Positions 45,231-57,095 of a DNA stretch of 64,000 nucleotides are shown one piece after another. The DNA comes from Podospora pseudoanserina (taxonomy: Eukaryota > Ascomycota > Sordariomycetes > Sordariales > Podosporaceae): positions 1,736,001 to 1,800,000 of the forward strand of contig NW_026946671.1 in the NCBI RefSeq assembly GCF_035222485.1, given 5' to 3'. Made by a program: the position numbers and the translations under genes. Below the pieces are notes generated by a model. It did not search any database. It had not been told where the DNA came from and worked only from the letters and a program-made list of their open reading frames with translations. The number at the start of each line of letters is the position of its first letter. Position 1 is the first letter of the stretch.

Positions 45231-45262
45231 TGTCGCTGTGTCGCTGTGTCGCTGTGCCGCTG
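45231..45262. repeat. Tandem octamer (TGTCGCTG)x4
   Basis: Three perfect copies of TGTCGCTG and a fourth with one change (TGCCGCTG), 32 bp, about 600 bp upstream of the transcription factor start codon. Confidence 0.9.
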
Positions 45263-45602
45263 GTGTCCGTCACTGCCTGACAGTTGGATGGGACCCAGTT
45301 GACGGCTGTCCAGTCCCCCAATCATTCGCCGCATGGCACCGGGACGATCTGGGTTTCTGGACAGACAGACCTGAGAGGGAGACCTGAGACTGTCATCCAT
45401 GGCAGAAGCTGTCTGTCTGTCTTGCTCAAGCCAGCCTTTCCTCGTCTTCACCTTATGCAACTGCCGCCTTCACCTACCTCGATTCCTTGGGCTGATGCCA
45501 ATTGTAAACGTCGGGTTCCTCGAGAGTGTGATTTCAGCAGACCAGCGGGTATACGAAGCTATTTGGACCCTTCAAGAATCAATTGCGTCCCGTCGGGATA
45601 GC

Positions 45603-45611
45603 ATGCGATAG
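45603..45611 (+). promoter_or_regulatory. Minimal upstream reading frame (ATG CGA TAG)
   Basis: A start codon followed after one codon by a stop, 250 bp upstream of the assigned ATG of the transcription factor. If it lies on the mature leader it could hold back translation of the main frame. The transcript start is not known. Confidence 0.3.
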
Positions 45612-45619
45612 CCTGCTTC

Positions 45620-45782
45620 ACTGCCCTGTTCCCGTCCCCCCCCACCGCTCCGCTGCTGCCCGCCGCCGCCCGCCGCTGTCGCTGCCTCCTCCGTGTCTGT
45701 CCCCCCCACCCCTCCAATCTTCAACGTGCTTCTACTCTGTTCTTGCCTCTTGTTTCCCTCGACCACACCTACGCAATCTCGA
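45620..45782 (+). promoter_or_regulatory. Pyrimidine-rich leader of the transcription factor gene
   Basis: Coding-strand C/T runs (CCCCCCCA and similar, alternating with CCGCC and TCTGTTCTTGCC) just upstream of ATG 45862. CT-rich stretches near transcription starts are common in filamentous fungi. Confidence 0.5.
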
Positions 45783-45861
45783 CGCTTCCGACTTGTCTCT
45801 GCCTTTTACGCTGTCGCCAGAGTCGCCTGGAGCCTGTAACCCATTCTCGGTCCCACGGACG

Positions 45862-48800
45862 ATGACTGTGTCGAGTGACGCTGGCAGTAAGCTTGAGGGT
45901 GTCGCCGCCATGTCCAATTCCGCTGCCTCTGCGTCGACCACTGCCGCTGGCGGCACTGCGCCCGTCGGTGATGAAGTTGGTATGTTTTTCCCCAATGGTG
46001 TCGTTCCGACCATCCGGTTTCGATTGAGTCCTGCAAAACTGACAAGTGCTCCCTTTGGTGGCGAGAAAAAAGCCTCAACAATCACGGTCAACACCAAGGT
46101 TCCCGCAGCCAGTTTCCCGACGCCCAAGACCGACAAGCCGCGCCCTCATGTTTGCGGCACCTGCCAGCGCTCGTTCGCTCGGCTGGAGCATCTCAAGCGC
46201 CACGAGCGCTCGCATACCAAAGAAAAGCCGTTTGAGTGTCCCGAGTGCACGCGTTGCTTTGCTCGCCGCGATCTGCTGTTGCGACACCAGCAGAAGCTCC
46301 ATCAGACCACGACTCCTTCCTCCCGTCCACGTAATCGTCGCGAGAGCGCCAGCGGGGCCGCCCCCGGTGCCAGCCGTGTCCGCAAAAACAGCATCGCAGG
46401 TCCGAGTGCTGCTGCCGCTGCCGCTGCTGCCGCCGCCAACAGCAATGCCGCGTCCATGAGACCGCGCGCCAACACTATCAGCCACATCGACAATGCTGCG
46501 ATGCAGAACATGCTGGCAACGAACCTGCAGGTCCAAAGGGGAATCCAGCCTACGCACAGCCGTCACGCTAGCCTCGTTGGTCTGCCCATGAGCAACACCT
46601 TTGACACCTATGGCATGGCTGCCGCTCTGGCGCAGCGAGGGGCTCCTCATGGCCTTCCCAAGCTGGAGACTCACGGCATCAGCATGGACTTCACCGGTGG
46701 CCTGCGGACAGCGCCTCCTCTCCCATTCAATCCCGAATTCGAGTATGACAACCTGTTCTTCGGCCCTGCCACAAGCTCGACCATCAATCCAAATGCTCTG
46801 CACTACAGCGACTCGCCGCCGCCAATGTCCATGGACCCGTTATCCCCCTTCGCACACGGGCTTCCCGACATGACGGGTACCCAGCAGCTGGATGATGGGT
46901 TCGAGTGGTTGAACGGCTTTGAAAACCAAATGTCATTCAACAGCGGCCCCAATGAGAATGCTGTGGACGGCTCATCACCCTCAGCCATTAGCACCACCAG
47001 CCAGAGCGGCATTAGCGATGTCATGGTGGACGGTTCCAACCACCAGTCCGTCTCGACTGTGGTTTGGCAGCCCTCTATCATGGGCCCACCGCAGATGGGC
47101 AACCCCTTCTCTCTCGACATGGGCGGCTCGGTATTCCCAGACCTTTTGAGTGGCGCCCCCCTCTCGCCGCAACCGCCACCAGCTGGTAAGGCCATCGGCG
47201 ATGGCTACTTTTCGACACCTCCTCCCTCTCTCAGCTCGCTGAGTCCATCGATTCTCTCAGGCTTGAATGGTCCAAACCTGAGTCAAACTCTTAATATGGG
47301 TGCCGGTCCGGAGACGCCGTCCTCGATGAATGGTAGTAATCATGGCACCTTACCCGTCTCGACAATCACTGATTCAACAAGAAATGCCATCCTAGGTGCC
47401 CTCTCGGCCTCCCAGGCGTCCGCCTTCGGCACGCGAAGATACTCCTTTGCGACGTCGAACTCGCCATTGACCGCGCAACCGCCGACGAACACCAGCAGCT
47501 CCGATCAGAACAGCAGCAGTAACCTCCCGAGCACGCGAGACCTTCAGCGATATGTCGGGGCCTATTTGCGCTACTTTCACCCCCACCTGCCGTTTGTCCA
47601 CGTTCCGACGCTTTCGTTCGAGACCTCGCCGCAATCAGCTAACGGTCGAAACAGCGGCATTGGCGGGAGTGGGTGCTTGCTTCTTTCCATGGCGGCAATT
47701 GGTGCCCTGTTTGAGTTGGAGCATCAGGCGTCGATGGAGTTGTTTGGGTTGGCCAAGAAAATGATCCAGTTGTACCTCGACGAGCGGAGGAAAGCGAACG
47801 TAAGAAAGGCAGAGTCTATCCGACGAACTCCCCTGTCGGACCAGAATTCACATCAGCAGGACCCTTCCGTCGAGACTCCCGTGTGGTTGGTACAGGCAAT
47901 GCTTCTGAATGTCGTGTATGGTCATAATTGCGGAGACAAGCGGTCCGGAGAGATAGCGACCACCCATGCCGCTGCGTTAGTAAGTCTTGCGCAAGGAGCC
48001 GAGCTCTTGCGGGCACCGCGACCCGAGCCTGCCAAAGATGTTGACATGATGGATGTGGATGCCGCTTGGAACGGAACCGCGAGGAAGGAAGCTGACGAAC
48101 AGGTCGAGTGGCTGCGCTGGAAGGCGGCCGAGGAAAGAAAACGTACTCTCTATGCTGTCTTTATCCTTTCTAGTCTTCTGGTGTCGGCATACAATCACAC
48201 TCCGGCTCTGACCAATTCCGAGATCTACCTCGACCTGCCCTGCGACGAGGAGTTCTTTGCTGCCGAGTCTGCCAGTGTCTTCCAGTCAAAAGGCGGCGCC
48301 CCCGCGGCAAACCGTAATCGCATGACGTTTCATGAGGCACTGGGTGAGCTGCTCCGCACAAACGAGAAGGAGCAGAAGAATCTGGCTCTCAAGAACGTTC
48401 ACCAGCCGTTTGGCACAGCGGTTAATATCAACGACCTACCCAAGAGCAACCTGAAACCTAGCAGCTTTGGCTGTCTGATCCTGATCAATGCTTTGCACAA
48501 TTACATTTGGGAGACGCGCCAGCGACACCACAACAAGGTGTGGACCAACGAGGAGACGGAAAAAATGCATCGGCACATCGAGCCAGCCCTCCGGGCCTGG
48601 CACGCGGCCTGGGCAAGTAACCCTCACCACAGCCCAGAGCGTCCCAACCCTTTTGGCCTGGGCCCTCTCTCCGCCGACGCCATCACCATGCTTGACCTAG
48701 CCTATGTGCGCCTCTTTGTAAACCTGTCACGGTCCAAGGAGAAGTTCTGGCAGCGGGACTGGGACGGCATGGCCGAGGAGCTGGCAAGAGGGTCGGAAAT

Positions 48801-49632
48801 CATACAGCATGCTGAGCATTCTCCGGCGTCCAACACCGATTCGGCCGCCACGGAGCAGTCAGATGCATCTGGAGTAAGCCCACACTTTGTCGACTCCCCA
48901 CTAACGCAAACCTCCTCTCCTGACTTTGCCGCGTCCAAGTTCTCGCAGTCTGGGACAATCAACCCAGCTGCCGTGACACAATCCCAGCAGCAGCAGCAGC
49001 AGCAGCCTTCGGGCACACGATCCACAACGCGCAGGGAAAAGCATCTGCGGAAAGCAGCCTTCTTCGCCGCCGAGTCCCTCTCGGTTTCGGACAAGCTCGG
49101 CGTGACTTTTGCCAATCTGACCAGTCGCGAATTGCCGCTGCAATCGACTCTCTGTGTGTTTGACTGCGCCCAGGTCTTGGCAGAATGGGTGGCGACGTTG
49201 CAGGACCGGGTTGGGCGTTATCTTGGGATTCTGGGCCGAGACAGTGTTGATCTCACACAGGTACCTGCCATCATGCTTCTTGAAGAGGAGGATCTGAAAC
49301 TGCTGGGCAAAATCGACAGCATCATTCGTGGCGCCGAGACGAAGATGAATCAGGACATGGCTGGTGGCGATGCTGCGGTGACGGGCATGGATGGCAAGCC
49401 TCATCTCGGCGACAGTCCCGGTTACGCCGCGAATCTGCTCAGAGTCACTGCCTACATGTTCGACAAAGCCGCTGTATGGCCAGGTGTGTACAGAACCGTT
49501 CCTTTCGTTGCCAACCGTGAACCTCTGCTAACTAAACGGCCTGTAGTGACTCGCCTGATCACCGCCTGCCTGGAAACTCATGCTGGTCATATGCGAGTGC
49601 GCGCAGAGAAATCGGTCATGGTCCACGAATGA
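45862..49632 (+). CDS. C2H2 zinc finger transcription factor with fungal-specific domain (AmdX-like)
   Basis: Two exons, 45862-49483 and 49547-49632, 1235 residues. The 63 bp intron (GTGTGT...TGTAG, branch GCTAAC) is a multiple of three without a stop, so a continuous frame exists, but splicing yields [16 protein letters not shown], the expected family sequence. Two tandem C2H2 fingers lie at about residues 96-150: [20 protein letters not shown] and [20 protein letters not shown]. After them come an Ala run (around 185), long Ser/Pro/Asn-rich disorder, and a fungal-specific transcription factor domain from about residue 560 ([20 protein letters not shown]) to about 900. A seven-Gln CAG run is near 1043-1049. 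Combination of two C2H2 fingers with this domain is typical of AmdX and relatives; AmdX activates acetamidase in Aspergillus. Target genes here unknown. ATG 45862 is the first in frame. Confidence 0.88.
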   Translation: MTVSSDAGSKLEGVAAMSNSAASASTTAAGGTAPVGDEVGMFFPNGVVPTIRFRLSPAKLTSAPFGGEKKASTITVNTKVPAASFPTPKTDKPRPHVCGTCQRSFARLEHLKRHERSHTKEKPFECPECTRCFARRDLLLRHQQKLHQTTTPSSRPRNRRESASGAAPGASRVRKNSIAGPSAAAAAAAAAANSNAASMRPRANTISHIDNAAMQNMLATNLQVQRGIQPTHSRHASLVGLPMSNTFDTYGMAAALAQRGAPHGLPKLETHGISMDFTGGLRTAPPLPFNPEFEYDNLFFGPATSSTINPNALHYSDSPPPMSMDPLSPFAHGLPDMTGTQQLDDGFEWLNGFENQMSFNSGPNENAVDGSSPSAISTTSQSGISDVMVDGSNHQSVSTVVWQPSIMGPPQMGNPFSLDMGGSVFPDLLSGAPLSPQPPPAGKAIGDGYFSTPPPSLSSLSPSILSGLNGPNLSQTLNMGAGPETPSSMNGSNHGTLPVSTITDSTRNAILGALSASQASAFGTRRYSFATSNSPLTAQPPTNTSSSDQNSSSNLPSTRDLQRYVGAYLRYFHPHLPFVHVPTLSFETSPQSANGRNSGIGGSGCLLLSMAAIGALFELEHQASMELFGLAKKMIQLYLDERRKANVRKAESIRRTPLSDQNSHQQDPSVETPVWLVQAMLLNVVYGHNCGDKRSGEIATTHAAALVSLAQGAELLRAPRPEPAKDVDMMDVDAAWNGTARKEADEQVEWLRWKAAEERKRTLYAVFILSSLLVSAYNHTPALTNSEIYLDLPCDEEFFAAESASVFQSKGGAPAANRNRMTFHEALGELLRTNEKEQKNLALKNVHQPFGTAVNINDLPKSNLKPSSFGCLILINALHNYIWETRQRHHNKVWTNEETEKMHRHIEPALRAWHAAWASNPHHSPERPNPFGLGPLSADAITMLDLAYVRLFVNLSRSKEKFWQRDWDGMAEELARGSEIIQHAEHSPASNTDSAATEQSDASGVSPHFVDSPLTQTSSPDFAASKFSQSGTINPAAVTQSQQQQQQQPSGTRSTTRREKHLRKAAFFAAESLSVSDKLGVTFANLTSRELPLQSTLCVFDCAQVLAEWVATLQDRVGRYLGILGRDSVDLTQVPAIMLLEEEDLKLLGKIDSIIRGAETKMNQDMAGGDAAVTGMDGKPHLGDSPGYAANLLRVTAYMFDKAAVWPGVYRTVPFVANREPLLTKRPVVTRLITACLETHAGHMRVRAEKSVMVHE

Positions 49633-51703
49633 ACTTTTGGTTGCAGCCTTGCCGACTGGCAGGAGATTGAATGCAGGGCTCGGGTGCTGTAGCCCCACGT
49701 TTGCGTTATGTTACGACCACCATTTCTGTACGACATTGATACCCTTTTATGTTCTGTCGGCTTTCTTATCTTCATTCATGTTGTCTGTACACTTACACTT
49801 TGCCACTCCATCATGGCATCCTCGACTTCAACAGTCTTACTGGGCGGATGGATCCGGAAGGGAGATGAGGGGGATGGCATGATCTTTTGCGGTATACGGT
49901 GCCTGATGGCCGAGGTGTGCTGGTTGGCAGGCTTCACTTTTGCGGAACTAGCTCTCTCCTTACACTCCCACACGAGCACAGTCCCAAAAGCCATGCGCGA
50001 CTCGGCCTTTTTGTCAGGACAACGCGGGTTTTCTTTCAAGGCATGGTATGGGGAGGAAGGGGGGGGAGGCGGGGGCGTATCTCGTTTACTTTATTTCCCC
50101 CAACACATATGATGCTGTATGGAGATCCAAGGGGCAAAGATTCACAATCATATTGTCTGGACACGACGACGCGTTATGAAGATGAAACAACATTACTTAC
50201 GAATTTGACGGGATGGAGGCGCTTGGGAAAAAGTTTAGGGAAAGGTTTTGGAGGGGGAAATCGGTTCAACTCTGGGAGCTTGTATTATTCAAACAAGGAC
50301 ACTCGCTGGTTTGACTGTGGCTGGCCAAGAAGGAAGCCGAGCAGGCCCAGGAAGAAATGGTCCTAGTGGTTTTCCCTCGAAATAAGGGATTTGTGTCGGG
50401 TACAGTAAAATAGTAAAAGCAGAGAGGAGAGAGACAAAATCAGAGAGCAATAAATGTGTGCCTGAATATTATCTTGGCGAATCTGAGACCCTTCTTGCAT
50501 AGCGGAAAACGGTTGGTAGGGGTTCACTTTTAATGTGAACAGTTCAGACGGTTAGTACCCATCACTCGCAGACAGGTGAAGCCGATTGGTGGTCGGTTGG
50601 AGAAGAGACTCGAGTCGGGAGAAGGGATGATGTGTACAACAACGGTCTTGCTGTACCGTTGTAGACAAGTTCTCAAAAAGCGTGGCTCCTTGTTGGCGTT
50701 GGGTTTGCCATCTGCTGGGATTCCGCCTCGGCGCCCCCCTTTCTTAATTTTTTTTGTTGGCAAGTGTGGGGTGGACATGTGAGCTGGTGTTGGGGAAATC
50801 GGGAAACCCCTCTTCGTCGAGCCAGTCGGAGTGAAGCGATTGCAGCAGCCCAACCTGGTTGAAACTGCCAATTGGGATTTCGATGTTCATGGTGCAGATC
50901 CACATGGAGGCCAGATGGTTTGAAGATCCAGGGTCTCCGGGGGAAGTTGGATCTGGCATTCTGGATGCCAGAGAACATGGCATTTTGCTTTGTCTCCAAA
51001 AGGGACTGTCTGCTGTGAAACACCAACGTCTGCCACCCGCGTTCTTTTGTGTTGCATGTTGCATGTGTGCCGCCGGGATGCCTCGTCACTTGCCAGCAAC
51101 CCGCGTGTCAGTCAATGCCCAGTGACCGCCTTTTTGCTCTTGAACTCTATTTTTTTTTATACTGGGCCCTTATCGAGATGGGTCCAATCAGCGGCGTCAA
51201 TTGCAACGGCAAAATGGGTTTGGTTTGCAATCTTAATCGCGTCCTGGCACCGTAGCACACGCATATCGCCCGCACCAGCTCCAGCCAAGGGGACCCGTTC
51301 TTTTGAGGCTAGATTCGTTTTCTGTTGGCCTGGGCCTGAGCTGGGGACCAGACAAAAGAGGACACACGTGGGGCTCGCCGGCCAGAGGGGCAGGGGAGAC
51401 ATGGATGGCACCCGTTGACAGACACGCAGCCAGATGCAGGGTCCCTGTCAGTTTCGAACGAGAGTAAAAAAAAAAAAATGGGAGAAAAACGGACAGTCGC
51501 TGGCTGGTGGTCCCCTGGTGGTCCCCTGTTGCGGTTTCGCTCGAGCGGGCGGTGGAAGAAGTTTAATTCCTCCTCCTCTCCCTCTTTTTCTCGCCCGCTT
51601 TCCCCCCTTCCCTCCCCTTCTCTTTCCTTTCTCATCTCCCCCATCGCCTCTCCGTCTCCGTGGATTTGGCTCCCTCCCCCCAGATCCATACAATCAGCCC
51701 AAG
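49633..51703. other. Intergenic region, desaturase promoter
   Basis: About 2.1 kb. Left part is the 3' region of the transcription factor gene; the right part is the desaturase promoter, with an A12 run near 51467-51477 and a long pyrimidine tract. Overlapping small frames lack protein character. Confidence 0.6.
51567..51657 (+). promoter_or_regulatory. Pyrimidine tract in desaturase leader/promoter
   Basis: About 90 bp almost entirely C and T on the coding strand, ending 45 bp before the start codon. CT blocks of this length sit next to the transcription start of highly expressed genes in filamentous fungi; this agrees with the strong codon bias of the gene. Confidence 0.6.
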
Positions 51704-52967
51704 ATGGCGACCGCTATCACCACCACCGAGACCAGGAGTCGCAAGGCCAACGGCGGTGCCAATGGCGTGCTCAAGACCAAGGTGGTCGAGTATCCCGACA
51801 TTCAGACCATCCGCGATGCCATCCCCGCCCACTGCTTCGAGCCAACTATCCTCCACTCGATGGCTTATGTCTTCCGCGACCTCATCATGGCCGGCGCCCT
51901 TGGCTGGGCTGCCTTCACCTACATCCCCCAGATCAACGACAGCATCGTCCGCGGTCTTGCCTGGGCCCTCTATGGCTACCTCCAGGGCCTCGTCCTGACG
52001 GGCGTCTGGATCTTGGCTCACGAGGCCGGCCACGGCGCCTTCTCCAAGCACCAAAACTTCAACGACGTCGTTGGCTGGGTCCTCCACTCGGCTCTCATGG
52101 TGCCCTACTTCTCCTGGAAGTTCTCTCACCACCGCCATCACCGCTTCACCGGCCACATGGAGAAGGACATGGCCTTCGTCCCCGCCACCAAGGAGGACCG
52201 CCAGAAGCGCCGCCTTGCCGACCTCTACCTCGACCGCGAGCTCTTCGAGGACGTCCCCCTTGTCCAGCTCGTCAAGCTCATTTTCCACCAGCTCGCCGGC
52301 TGGCAGATGTACCTCTTGTTCAACGCCACCGCCGGTCCCGCCAGCAAGCAGCGCGAGGGCGGCTGGCTCCGCGTCAGCCACTTTGAGCCCACCAGCGCCG
52401 TCTTCCGCCCCAGCGAGGCCGTCTACATCTTCATCACCGACGTCGGTCTCGCCATTGTCGGCTACTGCCTCTACCTCGCCTCAACCATGGTCGGCTGGAA
52501 GATGGTGTTCCTGATGTACGGCCAGGCCTACTTCTGGGTCCACCACTGGTTGGTCGCCATCACCTACCTCCACCACACCCACCCCGACGTTCCCCACTTC
52601 GACGCCGAGAACTGGACATTCGTCAAGGGCGCCCTCGCCACCGTCGACCGCGACTTTGGCTTCGTCGGCCGTCACCTCTTCCACGGCATCATCGACACCC
52701 ACGTCGTTCACCATCTATTCCCGTAAGTTTGCTCCTTTGTCAACCCTGCTGTCTCCGGCACTCCTGGCTAACAATCTCTTGTCCAGCCGCATCCCCTTCT
52801 ACAAGGCCGAGGAGGCCACCGAGGCCATCAAGCCCGTGGTCGGCGACCTTTACCACCAGGAGAAGGGCTCGTTCCTCGGCTCGCTCTGGAAGACCTTCAC
52901 CACCTGCAAGTACGTCGAGGCCGATCCCACCGTGCCGGGCACTCTTAAGTGGGCCGAGAGCAAGTAA
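51704..52967 (+). CDS. Delta-12 (oleate) fatty acid desaturase
   Basis: Two exons, 51704-52722 and 52787-52967 (64 bp intron, GTAAGT...TCCAG), 399 residues. The three histidine boxes of membrane desaturases are intact: HEAGH (about 107), HHRHH (about 143) and HVVHH (about 335). Four to six membrane-spanning stretches flank them. Motifs NDVVGWVLHSALMVPYFSWK and the C-terminal FYKAEEATEAIKPVVG are those of fungal oleate desaturases. The enzyme sits in the ER and inserts the second double bond of linoleate, using cytochrome b5. Codons end almost exclusively in C or G, which with the CT-rich leader suggests high expression. Bifunctional delta-12/omega-3 activity, known in relatives, cannot be judged. 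Continuous alternative frames over this gene result from the codon bias. Confidence 0.95.
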
Positions 52968-53441
52968 AGAGCATCTCTTTTCGCGCTTGATATCATTATT
53001 TCTGCTCTTCCTTGGAAAGGGGCCAAGTCCCCAGGGAATGAGAATGATTAGGGATTCATGATGGGAGGCTGGCTTGTATATACCCCAACGGCAACACAGC
53101 GACGGAAGGAGTTCATCCCATTGACGATGACGAAGACGAGAAATATACAAAACAAACAAAATTAGAGCGGGTAGAGAAATAGACGATAGAGACTCGAAAA
53201 AAAACAGCTACAAGAAGGGGCTAGAAGCAGTTAGCCAGTCGAGCGAGCATTGCATGCTGAGCGAGCGGGATAATATAATTGTTATTGGAACCACAACACC
53301 CATTTGTCAAGGTAAGCTGACTTGTCCATGTTGAGAAATTACCCCGCAGATAAGCATGTTACACAGCCAGCATTGATCGGACTTTGGTATAATTAAGGGA
53401 ATATATACAATTTTATTCTCACAATACATCTAAACCTCCTT
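52968..53441. other. Intergenic region between convergent genes
   Basis: About 470 bp between the desaturase and the transporter-like gene. AT-rich with several A runs around 53160-53200; expected 3' sequence. No gene. Confidence 0.6.
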
Positions 53442-56400
53442 CTATCCTTTTCTTCGTCTCAACCCTTCACTTGCAGTCTCATTCCCCGAGTTGGCACCCA
53501 AGGTTGACTCGCTCCCCTCGTACCGAAAACTGAAGTCGACCACACCAACCAACCCACTCACCGCCTTGACCAGCCCCTCCAGGTCGTCACATACCAGTGT
53601 GGTGCATACCTGCAGCACGGCAAACTCTGCGTATCCCGGCTGTTCCATGTTTCTCGGATCCAGTAGATTCACCTCAACCGGCCTTCTCTTCCTTGGACGG
53701 CCGCCATCGTGGTGCTCAGGGATGTGATCAAGTTTGTGGCTCGAACGAGTGGTGCGCTTCCGCAGCAACCTGTCCTCGTCGCGGTCATCTCTCCCTGTTC
53801 GGGAGTCGACTAGTCTAACGGGGGCGCCATCCGACTCATTGTCTTCATCATCTTCTTCGCCCGGTCCTTCCTCGGAGCCATTGTCCTCGTCGTCGTTGGC
53901 ATGTTTGGGGTAAGACTTGGATGACGACAGCGTCATCAGCCGTCTCGTCATCTCGTACGGCCTTGGCAAGGGCAAGAAAGGGGGTAGCCTCTGGCCTGAC
54001 AATAGAGAGTTCGACAGTAGCGTCAATGTGGACAGAATTGAGTGATGTGTTGGTCTCAGAGTGCGCAGAACCTTGGCGAGAGCGTTGAGCCATTCGCGGC
54101 TGCGGATATGGGTTTCATCGCCATCCTCCCCGTTGTGTTCTTTCGAGGTGGCGTGATAAACACGCGTAGGGTGCATGAGCGTGTAGCTTATAAGGGTGAG
54201 GTAAGCCATGATTCTTGTGCTTCCCGCAATGATGTCGTCGTAGGCTTCGCGGGGAAACTTCCCCCCTATCGTAGGCTCCCATCGCTGCCACTCGGAATGC
54301 TGCATCATGGAGGGGACCAGCATCATGACCTTGCCAAAGATTTTACGGCTAATCTTGTGAAGCTGATGTGCTGGCGTCCCGGGAATATCAACATCTCCAG
54401 CCGTGTCGTCCAGATTGGACCGAAGCGTGCTGCTGATAACACCGAAGTAGTTGGCTACCAGGTAGAGAGTTGCTGACAGATCTCTTCGGAGCCAGGTGCG
54501 ATCTGTCAATGGGGATGGAAATATCGTCCAGAAAAAGGCAACGAGACTGCCACCTGCCACGCAAGCTAGACGATACGGAGCGAGCAAGTATGTTGGATAC
54601 CAGGGCTGCCCTGTTCGTTCGGCAATCTCCTTTCCAAGTCGGATAGTCTGAAGCTCATACCCGATAATGAGTACTTGGGTGACGATGGTGATCATGATGG
54701 CCGGAATGAAACGAGGGTATTTGAGGAAGAAGTAGTAGCTGATGAAGACGAAGAACCACATGATCACAATGGCGCCGGCGGGCTGTTCATCAACGATATA
54801 CCATATGATCAGGGACAACACCATAGCTATGACTGTGCCTCCAACTCGGCAAAGGAAGCCAAAAAAGGACTGGCCCGATGCTGTTGATGTTAGTCAGTTC
54901 AAACCCGACATGGCTGGTCGAAGGGATAGCTTACTCATTGTCATGCCAAGGGCGATTATGATCATGGCCCAAACCAGTCTTTGTTCCATAAAAAAGCGCT
55001 GGGTTTCTTCGAGAAAAGCCACAATCCCAACCGTCATGGTAGCACAAGCTACTCGAAACCCAAACATGGACTCTTCGGATCCCAAAAAAGCAGAAATCTT
55101 GCGTAGCCCATTGCCAAAGTGCTGCCAAGCTGTTTCTGGTGGCAGGTGCTCCGGATCCTTCTTTCGGTTGTAGCCATCTCCAAAGTATACGATGGTGTTT
55201 CTGGTCTCTGTGAGATCTGGCGACTCTTCCCCTGACGAGTCTTCGTTGTTGAATACCGAGAGGAGTAATTTCTTTAGCCGTTTATTCGACGGTATGATGA
55301 TCCTATTTCTAGACATAGTCCCATCGGCCACCTTCTTGTCAGCAAACGCGACAAGTGCTTGAACGGCCTCGCCTGAAGCGTGCATCAAATTCTCCATATA
55401 AAGAACAATGTAGAGCTGGGACTGATCTCGCTCTCGCTGCTCCGTCAAGTGTTCTTCTCCATACCCGTCTTCATTGTCCTCAAGGCGAAAGCCGCGCTCT
55501 CTGACCCAAGTTCTTAGCAGTTCTCCTTTTTTGGAGTAGAAAGCGGCAACCTTTTCATCCATGACTTTGGCAAGTCTGGGGTCGCCGGGTCGAACCTGTT
55601 CGCCTTGGGCCTCAACATCTCGTGCCCGTTTTGGCCGTGGTAACAATCCCAAGCAGAGCCCAGCATGTTCCAGACCTTGATCGATAGCTCCAGACAAAAT
55701 CTCGAACGGCTCATGCATTTGTTTCATGACCTCGTTCCAAACCCTTTTTTCTTTTTCTTTGGCGGCAATCTCGTCATCAGACAGCTCGTCTTCATTGCGA
55801 AGACGGTTCCACCCACGGTGTTCCGACACTCTCTTAAAGATGTCGATGATGGTCATCATCCCAAGCCTGTCCGTTCCGGTCAGCTTCTGAGAGGCGTGAG
55901 AGAAATTAAAGCGTAGAGGTACTTACACCGGAATGTACACATTCCGAAACAACGAAAACAACTGCCCAATATCATCCCCGTTCAGTTTTCCCCAGGCAAA
56001 ATCTCTCTTGGCAAACGGTATATCAGCATGCAGCTTCCCCGCCAGCTGCCTCATCTTATCACCAGTCTCTTTCAGCTGTTTTGCAGCCCTCTCTTCCTTG
56101 GTCAATCTCCTCCCATTCTCTTCTCTTGAACCCGTTGCCTGGCTTGCGACAGCAAACATGTCCTCTTTCTCCAGTGACACCAGATACTCTCTCTGTAATT
56201 TTACTGTCCTCCTCAACAACCCAATCGCGCCCTCAAACTCTTTGAACACCACCAACCGACTACTCATGGGGAAAACGAAGAGATTGACGGCAAAAGCCAA
56301 TGCTAGTGCCACGAGCATGGCCGTCAACAACTCCCTGACAAACTTCTGTGCCCCGGTAGTTGTTGTCATGAAAGGTCCGTAGGTGGCCGCGACATTGACA

Positions 56401-57095
56401 AAGATGCTGAAGATGATGACGGGCAAGTTGAAGGCCGGCAGCTTGGCCCTCACTACATTCCCCAGCCAAATGCCAAAGAACAGCCAGACGGCGCAGACAG
56501 CCGACTGGCTAGAGTTATATGGTACCATGGTCAAAGCCTGCCCACCCCCTGTTCCTGACGCTGGACGCGGAGCAGAAGATCTGGTGTTTTCCCGGGCCTT
56601 GACGGCCGACCAGAGTGCCAGCATGGAGATGGCGGCCCCGAGGCAGACGGAAAAGAGGTTCAGGATCATGTTCATGAGAAACTTTCCCCTCGGGAGAATG
56701 GCCAGGGCGAGAACGCTGACGATGGGGACGAGGTAGCCGAGAGTGGTGAAATAGGCGGTTATGGGGGCGGCTTGGTACATGGCAATGGCGATTGTTGGAG
56801 GTAGTGACCCCTTGAACATGATGATCAAGGTACCGGCATCGAGTCCTAACCTGTTCGCCAGCCTGCCCACCAAGCTTGGCTTTTTGTCTTGTGGCCCATG
56901 GTCGTCTGGCACAGCAGCAGTGTTGTGGTCGACATTGGCACCGGGTGCATATTCGTTTCTCGATTTCGGTACCGGTGGTGTATATGAAGTCGCTTTTGGA
57001 TATGTGTGTGTAGGACCGTCGAAAGGGCTTTCTGCGTCGATTATCTTCCCCCCCTCCTCCTCGCAGGTTTGTCGTTGTGCTTCATTACTGTCCAT
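53442..57095 (-). CDS. Large membrane protein, ER-transporter 6TM / DUF2421 (FUSC-like, Bre4-related)
   Basis: Three exons: 55927-57095, 54935-55866 and 53442-54880, joined by introns of 60 bp (55867-55926) and 54 bp (54881-54934); 1179 residues. ATG 57095 is the first ATG; the frame extends upstream without one. Domain order: polar N-terminus, six membrane spans about 85-270 (putative ER transporter N-terminal domain), soluble helical region about 280-630, a second set of about six membrane spans about 650-800 (FUSC type), and the DUF2421 C-terminal domain with an acidic insert (DDEDNGSEEGPGEEDDED). The junctions read YIPVLGMMTIID and GMTMTSGQSFFGF, which fit the family. Yeast Bre4 and related proteins affect brefeldin A sensitivity; the architecture resembles aromatic acid exporters. 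Substrate is unknown. Confidence 0.88.

Larger units (their letters stand above)
40061..45861. other. Long gene-poor region upstream of transcription factor gene
   Basis: About 5.8 kb of unbiased composition. Short frames on both strands (for example 41404-41997, 197 codons) show no domain, signal or splice pattern that I recognise. It holds an 11-copy heptamer repeat (44240-44316), an octamer repeat (45231-45262) and, at the right end, a pyrimidine-rich leader. Long upstream regions like this are usual for large regulatory genes in filamentous ascomycetes and may include a long leader with introns. A decayed gene cannot be excluded for 41.2-43.3 kb. Confidence 0.5.

Noticed and set aside
51632-52381. 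249-codon minus-strand frame antisense to the desaturase
   Set aside because: It mirrors the GC-rich third positions of the real gene, has no splice support and no protein family character.
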